Positions 47,117-58,102 of a DNA stretch of 64,000 nucleotides are shown here, in pieces; positions within the stretch are counted from its first letter, which is position 1; each line of letters starts with the position of its first letter. The notes under the pieces were generated by a model. It was not told the DNA's origin and did no database searches. It was given only the letters and a program-made list of their open reading frames with translations. This DNA comes from Steinernema hermaphroditum. Taxonomy: Eukaryota; Nematoda; Chromadorea; Rhabditida; Steinernematidae. Made by a program: the position numbers and the translations under genes. Location: NCBI GenBank assembly GCA_030435675.1, contig CM059623.1, positions 6,722,012 to 6,786,011 of the forward strand, in the 5' to 3' direction.

Positions 47117-48671
47117 ATGCTGGGCCAGAATCCGACGACCGTATACCAGATCAATCGATACTTCCAGGACAAGGTGCAGTCGCGGAAAGCCCATGTCCAT
47201 AAGACCATCTACGCGATCACGAAGATCGTTCAGGATGTGCTCAGGGAGGTCGAGAGCCAGGAGCCGCGGTTCATCTCCACCCTCATCGAAAACAACGGAC
47301 GATACGAGGGGGTGAGTCGTTTTAGTCCTTCGCCCACCTGGGCTTAGCCTCCTCCCAATAAGCTGTGGGCATGCTTGTTGTGGATCCTTCCCCTTCTGAA
47401 TCCAATCTAAAGGGACACTTCGTCAACAAATCGGACTAATCCCCTTTCAGAAGACGAAAACTTCTGATTCGCGCGCCCCTTCTTTGCCCGACAATCAATG
47501 AAGCGCTCACGCAGAAAATTGCACGCGGATTTCGCACAAAGCGTTCACGAAACGGTGTTTCGGAGAGTGCGCGACCTTGCACTTTGCTTCTGACAGCGGT
47601 GTATCCCCCCGGAGGGTTCTCCTCTCTCCCCACAAATACCGTAATCCCTTTCAGCTGGTGGTGCACTCGCCGCACGAGTACGAAGTGGTACTTTACCTGA
47701 ATCAGATGGGCGTGTTCAACTTCGTCGACGACGGCTCCATCCAGGGCTGCGCGGTGCTGAAGCTCTCCGACGGCCGGAAGCGGTCGATGTCGCTGTGGGT
47801 GGAGTTCATCACCGCCAGCGGATACCTCTCGGCGCGGAAGATCCGGAGCCGCTTCCAAACGTTAGTGGGCCAGGCGGTGGAGAAATCGCAGTTCCGGGAC
47901 GTGTGCAAGCTGCTGGGGGACAGTTCGGACGTGCGGCTGCAGGTCCACGAGAAGTACGTGGTGCAGATCACGTGCGCCTTCCGCTGCAACGGCATCTGGC
48001 CGCGGTCGGCGAGCCAGTGGCCCTCCACCAGTGTGCCCTGGCCGAACCCGAGCGTCGCCAATGACGTGAAGAACGAAGGCTTCGACCTCTTCTCGAAGGA
48101 AACGCCCGTGGCGCAGGCGAAGCAGATGCAACAGGGTCAGGGCGGCTCGGCGGCCTCTTCCTCGATGGAGGGTGACGCCTGGGCGATGAGTCTCACACAG
48201 GCGGAGAACATCCTACTGCGGCACACGAATCGCCGAAAAACCTTCTCGATCTTGAAGTGCCTCCGGGATACGCACCTCGACTTCCCCCAGTCGCCCATCA
48301 CCAACTACATCATGAAGACGCTGCTCCTCTTCGAGTGCGAGAAGCACTTCAACGAGTTCGAGTGGGACGACATGTGCATCGGAGACCGCGTCATAGGTGC
48401 GTTTCGACTCCACCAGAGAGCCCGTGGCTGCTGGGATCCTGGAAATTCCCGCGCCAATCGAAGTGGTTCCCACGTGCTAAGATTCCTCGTTGCAGGCGTG
48501 CTACTTCAACTGGTGAACTGTCTGCAGTGCCGGAAGTGTCCGCACTACTTCCTCCCGCAGCTGGACCTTCTGCGGGGCGTCCAGGCGCACGTCCTCGACC
48601 ATTCAGCGAAGCTGGCGTGGAGCCTCGTCCGCCAACTGATTCTAAATGCACGAGCCCTCGAAACGTTGTGA
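47117..48671 (+). CDS. mab-21: MAB-21 developmental protein
   Basis: Three exons by my model: 47117-47311, 47655-48396 and 48496-48671; 1,113 nt, 370 residues, close to the usual MAB-21 length of about 360-390. The start MLGQNPTTVYQINRYF is the conserved nematode N-terminus; an in-frame ATG further up at 47,042 is less likely. Family blocks follow: LVVHSPHEYEVVLYLNQMGV, GCAVLKLSDGRKRSMSLW, EFITASGYLSARKIR, ITCAFRCNGIWPRSASQWP, SILKCLRDTHLDFP. The fold is that of nucleotidyltransferase-like proteins related to cGAS, but enzymatic activity is not established for MAB-21. Known role: cell-fate decisions (male sensory ray identity in C. elegans; eye and neural development in vertebrates). A polyadenylation signal AATAAA is at 48,755-48,760. 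It is divergent from the caudal gene. Confidence 0.95.
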
Positions 48672-48754
48672 TCCTCCGCGTTCTTTCGTAATTTATGATC
48701 CTTCGATGAATACTTGCTCTGAATCCCTCGCCTTTTCCCAAAAGCTCAAAAAGG

Positions 48755-48760
48755 AATAAA
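48755..48760 (+). terminator. Polyadenylation signal of mab-21
   Basis: AATAAA 84 nt after the stop codon. Confidence 0.7.
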
Positions 48761-48988
48761 GAGATCCTTCCGGACAGGTGTCCGTTCCTCGATTTCCTCT
48801 AAACAACCTCCAATTTGCGGAGATCGCGTGCCGCGCGTCGCCAATCCTCCGGACGAACAAATCGGCGCTTCCACTCCACCTCTAATCAATCATCATAGGA
48901 TTAGGTGATTGCAGAAGTGTGGCGCCGCTGGGTGGCACACAACAAACGCGCCAAAAAAAAAGACCCAAAGACAGATACACGCAAGCTA

Positions 48989-49500
48989 TACTCGCCGTCA
49001 AAAAAAACAAAGTCCGCACGTTCGGTCAGCGTGCGTGTGGTCTCCCCGATTTACAAGGGAAAACCAGAGTTGAGCATCATAGAAGCTCGATTTCTCTGCG
49101 CCTGTGGCGTTTCGTCGAAATCCGTCAAATACAAATTGTTCGTTAGTGGCCAGAGCGCCGCTCGTGCCAAATTTCGCTGCGAACCGTGCACTCTTTTCGT
49201 GCGAAAAAGTGTCTTTTCTCCGTGACTAAGTCTATTTTTCACGTTACAGGGAAATTTCAGGACAGGTTTCTGGGCAGAATGGTAACATTCGAAAAGAGTG
49301 CACGGTTCGCAGCGAAATTTGGCACGAGCGGCGCTCTGGCCACTAACGAACAATTTGTATTTGACGGATTTCGACGAAACGCCACAGGCGCAGAGAAATC
49401 GAGCTTCTATGATGCTCAACTCTGGTTTTCCCTTGTAAATCGGGGAGACCACACGCACGCTGACCGAACGTGCGGACTTTGTTTTTTTTGACGGCGAGTA
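48989..49500. mobile_element. Palindromic MITE (TA target)
   Basis: Arms 48,989-49,205 and 49,284-49,500 are inverted copies, near identical, around an 80-bp spacer. Ends TACTCGCCGTCAAAAAAAAC and its complement are bordered by TA, which suggests Tc1/mariner-type mobilisation. The open frames across it are mirror images of each other and not genes. Confidence 0.8.
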
Positions 49501-50013
49501 TATATACTGTAGGGATTGAAGAAACGTTCCACTGGCGACTGACCAAGTAAGGAAAGTCGAGAGAAGATCAGGAGGAAATACCCTCACATTCACTTGTTTA
49601 TGGCCGTAGTGAACTTCTTCAGTGGGAAAATGGAGTTCCGAACTTTCTGAAAACAGGAGCTACTTCAGAAAACTGGGCTTCCTTTCGTCCTGAAAGGCGC
49701 TCCCAGAAGGGTTCGTCCCCTTCTGAACTGTTCGATCTCTGTTTCGCAGCGTAAACTTCTGACCTGAACGTCCAAGATGTTTGCAGTGCATCCTCAGGAA
49801 AGAAAACGAGCTTCTTCACCATAGTCTCAAGGTTACACTTTTTTGTCTTCATGGCATTGTCTCGGTCTCAACGCGGCTTTCCTGAGAATTTGTATGGTTT
49901 ATGTGATTACGGTGCTTGGTCCCACCGGAGCATTCAACGCCAAATTGCTGCTTTCGGGTTTCTGTTTCTTCTTTTCGCTTTCTTGAACCATCTGTATGTG
50001 TTATCTTCAGGAA
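49501..50013. other. 5' flank of the RRP5 gene
   Basis: No gene. It probably holds the promoter. TATATATACTGTA at 49,500-49,511 follows the MITE. A TTATCTTCAG acceptor-like site ends 3 nt before the RRP5 ATG. Confidence 0.5.
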
Positions 50014-53000
50014 ATGGTCCTCGACGAGGTCGACTTTCCCCGAGGGGGCGTCTTGACGGAGAGAAAGGCGACTGTCGTGCCGAAAGCGTCCGACGTCGAT
50101 GCCACCCAAGGAACTTCTCAGCAGAAGGAGAAGGTTGAGGATGTGTGGCGGAGCTTGAAAGTGAGAGTCATGGTTTAGAAAAAGCGCGTGAAGTCAGATT
50201 TCGAGAAGGTTTACGGCATAGAAGACCCGGATGAGGAGGCCGATCTGTACAAAGGTGTTTGGGACAAACTTCTGAAACCCGAGTTCCTCACCGTCGGCGT
50301 GCTCGGTTTGGGAGCTGTCCGTGATGTGAGTTCTTGCCTAATGCTCCTATATATTGTGCGAGTGCTTCTAGGTATTCCAACACTACCTGGTCCTGGAAAC
50401 AGCGTCCAACTGTAAAGTGAAGATTCCCGCCGCACAGATTAGCAAGCAGTTGTCAGAGAAGCCTGTCCCACTACAAGAAATCTTCACTGTCGGTCAGATG
50501 CTTGCCTTCAAAATAACGAGGTCGGCGGAGGGGAAGATGTATCCAGAGGCTACTCTCTCGCCTGTCGTTCTGAACTCTCACCTCACTCCCTCCTTCATCG
50601 TTAACGGACTCGTCCTCAACGGAGTTGTGTCCAGTCTTGAGGATAAGGGAGCATTGATTGATCTTGGACTATCCGAGCAGACTCATGGCTTCCTGGCCAG
50701 TGGCGATATGAGCCCCAATTTCCCAGCTGCTGCGCTCAAGATCGGACAGCCTCTGCTTCTTTGCGTTCACAAGCACAACGGAAAGGCGAGTCGAGTTATC
50801 AAGTTGACTGCGCTGACAGAAACTGACAACTTGAACGAAGATGCGGTCGCGAAACTAAACTTGAACCGGCTGATGCCTGGAACGATCCTGTACGCAGAGC
50901 CTGAGCAGGTGAAGCCTCATCGCGGAGTGTTTGTGAGCCTTGGAAACAATGTCCGCGGCTTCATTCACTTGAATCAACTTCCTCCTCGCCTTCGCTTCAA
51001 TTTGGAGAAGTTCACGAACCCCGTCCGCTGTGTCGTTTTGGCCTGCCAACAGAACACACCACTTCTTGTTCTCAGTGCTCACCCCGATGTGGTGGCTACA
51101 AGCAAGGCAGAAAGCCGTTCCACTTTTGAGGTACGTTGGTTCTGTTTTCGAAGATCATAGACCTTCCGCTTATTCCAGAACATCGACATTGGGGATGTTG
51201 TTAAGTGCACTGTGGCTTCTGTCGACAAGAAGGATAACGTCACGTTCAAGTTAAATTCTTCGACAGACCCATCAAAAATATCAACTATCACCGCCTTTGG
51301 AACTAAGGCTAAGCTTACGCAGAATGCCGAAGGAAAAAGTATATTTTCGCCAGCTTTCTCTCAAGCGTACCCATTTTTTAGATTTGTACAAAATCGGCTC
51401 TGAGCATGAATGTCGAGTATTTGACTACCGAATGGTCGATCGAGTGCTGATGGTTTCTAACACGAAGGAGATAATGAAACGCAAGATTCTGAGTGTGTCG
51501 GTAGGTTGTCACCAGCTGCTGCATTTCCTTCTATTACCTCTTTCAGACAGCCGAACCGGGAACTCGTGTAAAAGCTGTGATGAAGTCCATCCATGCAAAT
51601 GGACTCAAAGTTGAACTAGATGGTGGGATTATTGGTTTCATCCCCATTTTCCACACGGCGGATCGTCCTGTATCACAGATTGACAAAGCGTTTGAAGTTG
51701 GTAAGAAGGTCGTAGCTTTGTTAGCGCGTTAAAACCGCATCTTTTAGGTCAGGATATTGACTGCCGAGTTCTTTTCGTTCAGGAAGATCGAAACAATCTT
51801 TTTCTGACTGCTAAGGCGACTCTAGTAAAGTCGAAGGACGAGATCATTTCGGACTATGAGTCTGTCGAGGAAGGAACGGTCGCCACTGGTGTTGTAGCTA
51901 AGGTCGCTCCGAAGGGGGGTGTTGTGGTTGTATTCTATGACCACGTGGGAGGCTTTATCCACAAAAGCGTTGCCGACCGAATAGCGAAGCTTCGAGTCGG
52001 AATGCCGATACGGGTTACCGTAGCTAAGGTTGATGCCGAAGCCGAGCGCATGCTGGTGACCCCGCTTGACGAATACCTTACGCCAGGTAGGGATCTTGTT
52101 TGCCTTCATATCTAAACCCTTTTTTAGAGCCAGCGAGGGAGGAAGTGGGCACAGAAACCGACAAGCAGAAGCTGAAGTCCGTTCAACGCAAACCACCGAA
52201 GCCCTTCGATCTCTGTACAGTGAAGGTGCTCGGACCGTGGCACCTCGGTGAGGATGAACCATCGGCTGTATTTGCTGCCTTGGAGATGCCTGATGGCAGC
52301 CTAGGACGGTTACATGCTTCCGAGTTGGATGTTACCGTTTACGGCTCGAGCAAAAAACCCATGGTTGACTTCCTAGAAGCTAATACCGGGAAACTCGTCA
52401 CAGTGAAAGTTATCGTTATCGGAAAGATCAAGGAGATAAAGACCGATACAATGAACGATGCTGGTGGAGTCATCGCAACCGTAAGCTATATCGTTTAACT
52501 TGCCATAGTAACGAACTGTTACAGGTTCATCGCATTGCGGAATGCAGTATGAATCCCGCAAAGATTGCTGAAACCAAAAAGCGCCATCGGCTGATCCAGT
52601 TCGAGCCTCATTTCCTGAACAACTCGATCATTTCGGCCTACGTTGATGGTCTGGCACAGGGGGATAACTGCATTGGCGTTTCCATTCATCCCAGCCAGCG
52701 TGGAGTTGTCCACCTTGGCTCAAAAATTGTTGGTTTTAGGATAGTTTTCCTTTGCATAACATTTGTTTTCAGGAAGATGATGAGGAGGATGAAAGCCCAT
52801 TGGATATCAAGTACGAAAACGGAGAAATGCTGACTGTCCGTGTCGTTGGCACCAACAGATCGCATAGAGGCAAATCTGTACTCGCTCTCTCGCTGAATCT
52901 GGATCAGTTCTCTGCTAGAGATGAGGAAATCAAGTTGAGGAAGAAACGAAAGCAAAAGAAGGCCGCGGGCTTGCCTTCAGTGGTGCCCGCAAAGATGGTC

Positions 53001-54291
53001 AAGACGGAAGACTTGAGTGCTGAATCGAAGGCTTGTGTTGAAGACCCCGGATTCGATTTCGATGACACGCAATTTACACCCATGTCGATGGCCAATGTTT
53101 CTCGAATCGGATTGGAAGACGACGTCAAGATCGAGACGGATGTCAAGCAGGAAATCAAGGAAGAACTAGAATCAGAAGTCGATTCCGATGTCGAAATGAG
53201 TACGTTTCGCCCACGGAGATTTCGCACAGCGCCTTTTTAGCCGAGCAAGATCAAGAAATCGCAAGCGAAAAGCGTTTGCTGCGGAAGGAAACTCAGATGC
53301 TGCAAGCAGACCATCAACCCACTTCGGCTGAAGAATTTGACAGATTGGTATCGGGCAATCCCAACTCCTCTGAACTTTGGATCATGTTTGGATCACCCTA
53401 AAGTGGATATTAATTGTCAATGTCTTCTTTAGGTATATTACGTATTTTCTGAAGCAAAAGGATGTGCTCAGAGCAAGGGGAGCTGCAGAGCGTGCACTGA
53501 AGCTAATTGGCTACCGGTACGTTGGACATTCGATTCATTGTACTGATTAACTGTCCACCTGCAGGGAGGAAACTGAGTTGTTCAATGTTTGGACGGCTTA
53601 TCTGAATATGGAAGTAATGTACGGTACTCCGCAGACCGTCAAGAAAACATTCGACAGGGCCATACAGAACACCGATTCTCTGAAGATGCACAAGCAGATG
53701 GTCAAGATTTACAAGTCTCTTAACAAGACGGAGGAAGTGAACCACCTCTTTGAATCCATGCTGAAGAGATTCCGCCATCAGGACATGGACGTTTGGGTGC
53801 TCTATGGGCAGCATCTGATGGAGTCGGAGCGACCTGACACTGCCAGAGAATTGATGCAGAGGGCGTTGAAGGCATTGTCTCCGAAATCGCGTAAGTACCA
53901 AGCTGCTTTTGGCCTGTAGTTGCCACTGTTTTCAGATGTCACCATAATGTCGCGATTCGCCCAAATGGAATACAGATTTGGTGATTCCGAACGTGGAAAG
54001 ACCCAATTCGAGGCCATTCTCAATACGTACCCCAAGCGTACGGACGTGTGGTCAGTGTACCTCGACATGGTTATCAAATACGCCAAAGGCAATGCGGAGC
54101 CACGGAAACTTTTCGAGCGTGTGACCTCGTGCAAGAAGCTGCCATCAAGCAAGGTGCGCGTCTTCTTCCAGAAGTGGCTGCAGTTCGAGGAGCTGCGAGG
54201 AGACGCGGAAACTCAGGAGAAGGTGCGTGAGCGAGCTCTCGAATACGCGGGCACAGTCAAGATGAATTTTGGGGAGGGCGATGACTACTAA
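50014..54291 (+). CDS. rrp-5: RRP5/PDCD11 rRNA-processing protein
   Basis: Nucleolar protein needed for early pre-rRNA cleavage in both subunits' pathways. Fourteen exons by my model: 50014-50142, 50179-50325, 50372-51130, 51179-51338, 51382-51500, 51547-51700, 51748-52086, 52128-52480, 52525-52728, 52773-53199, 53241-53385, 53433-53516, 53565-53890 and 53936-54291; 3,702 nt, 1,233 residues, all phases consistent. The N-terminus has the family signature VDFPRGG. About eight S1-like RNA-binding repeats follow (GVVSSLEDKGALIDLGL; GVFVSLGNNVRGFIH; VVAKVAPKGGVVVVFYDHVG). An acidic/Lys linker (residues about 790-900) leads into C-terminal HAT repeats (LFNVWTAYLNMEVMYG; DVWVLYGQHLMESERPDTA). Yeast and human proteins have 12 S1 repeats and over 1,700 residues, so this one is short. 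The gene symbol is descriptive; the C. elegans orthologue is let-716. Confidence 0.92.
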
Positions 54292-54551
54292 TATTTTTTG
54301 GTTCAGCTAGGTTTTGTTGATCCATTTGTTGATTTTGTTGTTGAACTTGTTATTGTTTGATACGTTTTGGTTGGAGTTGTTATTGAAGTTGCCCGTCCCT
54401 GAGGGTGAACGTATTCATGTGTGTGTCTTGGCGTCATGGGGGCGATGAGGGTGGTGGATATGGAATTCTTGTGTGAGCGGGAGGAAGCCTCGGTCCCGGC
54501 AGGGACGCCCCAAGACGGGGGGTGAAACTCGGCTCGAAGGCTTCAAGTGGC

Positions 54552-54557
54552 AATAAA
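54552..54557 (+). terminator. Candidate polyadenylation signal for RRP5
   Basis: AATAAA 261 nt after the RRP5 stop and 45 nt before the stop of the convergent minus-strand gene, so the two transcripts probably meet or overlap here. Confidence 0.5.
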
Positions 54558-54601
54558 TATTTACTCTAGAACATATTTACAGAACGACTGAGCAATCCGA
54601 A

Positions 54602-56015
54602 TCAAACTCGCGACTTCTGTTCTATCTTCTTCTTGAGCACTTTGACGATCTTGCGGCACTTCTCGCTGCCGTCCTCCGCCAGGCGCGCCTCCTGAAAAGG
54701 TTGCTCGAGTGGGGAGGGGAAAGGGTCCTACCTGGATGATGGTCTTGGCGGGCTGTGAGCGGAAACGGAAGGGTTTCTGGGCGAACTGGCACGCGTAGTT
54801 GCGGATGTTGGCGCAGGCGATCTGCTCCTGCACGAGCCCGGAGCGGCACTCCTCTTCTTCGCTGCAAGAAACGCGTTCCGAAATCCCTCGCGGTGAGACC
54901 ACTTACATGGCGGATATCTTGAGCACGCCGAGAGCCCTCTCGATGTGCTCCCAGTGGTTGGCGGCCTCCTTCTTCTGGCACTCCCGGAGGCGCATGGCGA
55001 GGAAGCTCTCGAACTTGGCCACTTTGTCCTTCGTGAGAGCGCGCTGCGGGAACTTCCGCGCGAACTGCTGCGCCAGGAACTCGGGTTTCTTCGCGCACTC
55101 TGAAAACGGCCAACTCTCCCACGACTGCTCCAGGGGAGGGACGAACCTTTGGCGTCGAAGTCGTCGGAGAACCACACTGGCGACTTCTTAGGCGCCTGCG
55201 TCACCAGCTTCACTGCCTTCACACGGATCGGCGCCAGCCCTTGCGATGCGGGAGTGGAGGGGACGACGACGACGGGAGAAGGCACGAGGGGAGGGAGAGT
55301 GGCCACTGAAGGAGGGAGCGCCGGTGGCTGGACTGGGGCCAGACCTGGGGGAGGAGCTTCGACAGGAGCGGGCGCTGCTACTCCTGGGGCTGGGGACCCG
55401 AGAACGGCAGCAGGGAAGGCGGGTGGCGGAAGAGCTGAAAAAGGATCGTAGCATAGCCGCCATCTTGTGAAGCAGGCGAGCTTTCTGTGCTAGATGGCCA
55501 GTGAGGCTCAAGGGCCATGTTGTGGGATTGACTGATCTAGAGTGGTTTCTGCGCAGAAGTGCGTGGACGCTGAAGGGCAAAAAGCGTCATCTAGTCTCAA
55601 AGGGTATTCGAGGAGATCTGGTTCGGGCTGCGCGCGGCGAATGTGTGTCGCAAGTGGACGGAACCCATGTGTTCTCTTGGGTTCAGCTCGAGTCTCGTTG
55701 TGAAGGACTGATCCTACCTGTAAAAGCGGGCACGGGAGGGAAGGAGATGGTCGGCATCGTGGGGAAGGATACGGTAGGGAACGTTGGGAGGGCGAAGGTG
55801 GAAGAGGCCGGTGGAGGGGGAGGAGAGGCGGCCCGCTGCGCGTCAACCGCCTGCGGCGGGGCATCGTGGTCGGCGGAGACGCGGACTGGGCCCCAGGGCG
55901 CCCCCTCGACCGGAAGATCGTCGCCGAGGTCGAAACGGGTGTTGGCAAAGGAGCGCTGCGAGGCTGTAGAGCCGAAGAGCGCGGCGAGGAGAAGCAGGAT
56001 GGAGGTGCGCCTCAT
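54602..56015 (-). CDS. Secreted Pro-rich protein with a C-terminal Cys domain, family not recognised
   Basis: Five exons by my model: 56015-55718, 55434-55147, 55099-54907, 54861-54732 and 54691-54602; 999 nt, 332 residues, phases exact. MRRTSILLLLAALFGSTASQ is a clear signal peptide. Residues about 50-180 are Pro/Ala/Val-rich low complexity with a (T)FPTVSFPTMPTISFPP repeat. A charged helical C-terminal domain from about residue 195 (KKPEFLAQQFARKFPQRALT; FLAMRLRECQKKEAANHWEH; SGLVQEQIACANIRNYACQF; EKCRKIVKVLKKKIEQ) has six cysteines, which could form disulphides. A splice-acceptor-like CTCTTTCAG lies 7 nt before the ATG, consistent with trans-splicing. I do not recognise the domain and assign no function. 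Probably extracellular. Confidence 0.75.
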
Positions 56016-56655
56016 GGTGCTTCTGAAAGAGGATCGATCCGGGTGACCGACGCGAATTTCGAAAGGGAGACGCTCGGAGAAAGTGGCGGCGCGGACTTTC
56101 TCACTCCACAAAAGACGATCGCGCGACAATTCGCCCGCGGCGTCCGGAGATGCGCGGAGGATGACTACGGGGCATCGGGATGCGTCCCGACGCCGCCGCC
56201 TCTTCCGTCTCCGAATTCAGGTTATGAGTGGACGCGGCGGGGCGTCCGAACCCGCTGCTTCTCCGAATCGATCGAGATCGTCGAGGGGCGAGTCGAGTCA
56301 AGAACGGCGCCGGAGGGATGACCGGCTCTAGCAGGGTGAAGACAGCTCACGGGTCCGAAAAGTAGTCGCTGACGGAGATTGCGCCGCCGATTAAATAAAT
56401 TCGCAGATTACAATATCTGCACGGTAATTAGAGGAGATTAAACGGCCTTCTTCCCCAGTCAAGGATCGACGAGGGGAACGAAAGATGAGGGGAACCGATG
56501 CACATCCGATGTCCCCTTCGAGGCCCCCTTTCCACATAACATGTATAGACTCTCACGAAACAAAGCAGCGCTGTGTGTGGCAGTGGCGTCACCGCGGATA
56601 GGCAGTAGGCAATTCGCACTCCACTCGAGATCATCAGGAACGTTCGTGGCAGGAC

Positions 56656-58081
56656 TCAGACGAGCAGGTATGGAGATCGTTGCGGGAGGTCTCGTGCACA
56701 GCGGCACCTCTCCGTGCGTCGAACGCGCTTCCAGATACCCGTGCACGACTTCGGCCCGATCACCTTCCAGAATCCGACTTCGCCGTCTTCGAGGTCCGAA
56801 GCGCAGCTAGAACACATCGCTCGCCGACCGAACTGGCTACCGTAACCCTACCGTTTGTTCTTCCGGTGGAGCTGTGCTTCAGGCTGGCACTCTGCACAGA
56901 TCATCGTGTGTGGTATGAGCTTCTTCGCGTCCACTCCGATGCAGTTCGGGTTCGTCCAGCTGATTTCGTACTCGACACAGTAGCTGTACGGGTTACTGTA
57001 GATTGTGACAATACGGGAAACCTACTATTTGAGACGAGCCAGCTTCCGCGGCCGGCTGTGGCCCCGCCACTTCTCGCGCGTCCGATTGTGGCCGTAGTCG
57101 AGCAGTAGGGCTACCGTAGTGATGTCTAGGAAAACGTCCGCTAAGGCCACCACATTCTTCCACTTACCACTGGCCACGGAGCGTCGTCGGCAGTTCACGA
57201 AGCACGCCTTCTTCTCCTGGAGGCGCGGACACTTGGCGCCGCCGTGGAACGATTCGCGGAGGACCGTGCGCCTCCGCCACTGCGCTCCGCGGCCGCAGTG
57301 CCCCTCGCCCTCCAGAAGACACGCCCCCCAGGCGCCCCACTCCGACACCTGACAGTCGGAGGCTGCAAACGACGAGCTTTAGGGGGGAAACGTGAATGGA
57401 AATGTCGCCAAACAGAATGAAAGCAAATAGGAGAACTCACGTGGGCACACGTAGGTGTAGTCGCTGCAGCAGTCTCCGAAGAGGACGCAGTCCTCGTCGC
57501 AGAAGCAATCGTTCAGAGGCTCCGAGAGGTATCGGAGGGGGTTGTCCAGCTCCTCCATCGCCGCCTTGTGCGTCTTGCTGATCGTCAGCGGAAGGTGCTT
57601 GTTGAGGAGCGAGTACCTGCAGCTCTGTTATGAGGGGCCGCGCCGTCCCTCCTCACCTGATGACCGGCTGCTTCTTCCTGTTATAGCGCACGTTCTCGCG
57701 GGGAACGCTTTCGGAGACCCTCTCGAAGCCGAAGATCAGCTGCAGGGAGGTGGACCCCGGATCATCCAGGTCGCCTTCGTCGCGAGTATCGTACTTGTGG
57801 TAGAGTTCGGCGGTCCTCTGCTCGTCAAGGACCAGATTCCCGACCTTTTGGGGCAGGCAAGGCCTCCTTCCTCCAACGGCGACCTCGGGGGCGATGAGAC
57901 GGACGTCGCCTTGGAACTGGAGGGGCGCCACCGTCGGGAGATGGTCGATGCCGTCGTCCTTGGCCCTACATGTGTGGTTGCGGCCCCGACAGCAGAGACG
58001 CTGTTGGAAGCAGCCGGCGGAGGAGCGCTCGGCGAGCAGAAGGAGCGCCAGGAGGGTGAGGGAGCTCGTCGAGGGGAGCAT
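56656..58081 (-). CDS. Secreted somatomedin-B/thrombospondin type-1 protein (SBSPON-like)
   Basis: Six exons by my model: 58081-57657, 57616-57441, 57362-57168, 57110-57026, 56983-56852 and 56806-56656; 1,164 nt, 387 residues, phases exact. A signal peptide (MLPSTSSLTLLALLLLAERS) is followed by the first half of a somatomedin-B domain (GCFQQRLCCRGRNHTC). About 140 inserted acidic residues separate it from the second half (CFCDEDCVLFGDCCSDYTYV, then CP). A thrombospondin type-1 repeat follows (CQVSEWGAWGACLL; CGRGAQWRRR; CPRLQEKKACFVNC). The tail matches vertebrate SBSPON: YCVEYEISWTNPNC, ICAECQPEA, SCTGIWKRVRRTERCRC. Known for the family: extracellular matrix protein. The large insertion inside the SMB domain is unusual. 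The 56,983 acceptor is the least certain junction. Confidence 0.88.
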
Positions 58082-58102
58082 CGATTACATGAAGGGCGTC
58101 TG
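58082..58102 (-). promoter_or_regulatory. Trans-splice acceptor and start-stop uORF of the SMB/TSP1 gene
   Basis: On the minus strand TTTGCTTTCAG ends at 58,100, leaving an 18-nt leader. The leader contains ATGTAA, a start codon followed at once by a stop, 3 nt before the main ATG. Start-stop elements can stall initiating ribosomes; whether this one is used is inference. Confidence 0.5.

Noticed and set aside
47702..48131. Minus-strand open frames opposite mab-21
   Set aside because: Shadows of the conserved mab-21 coding exon.
49051..49593. 180-codon minus-strand open frame
   Set aside because: It lies in the palindromic MITE and mirrors a frame on the other arm.
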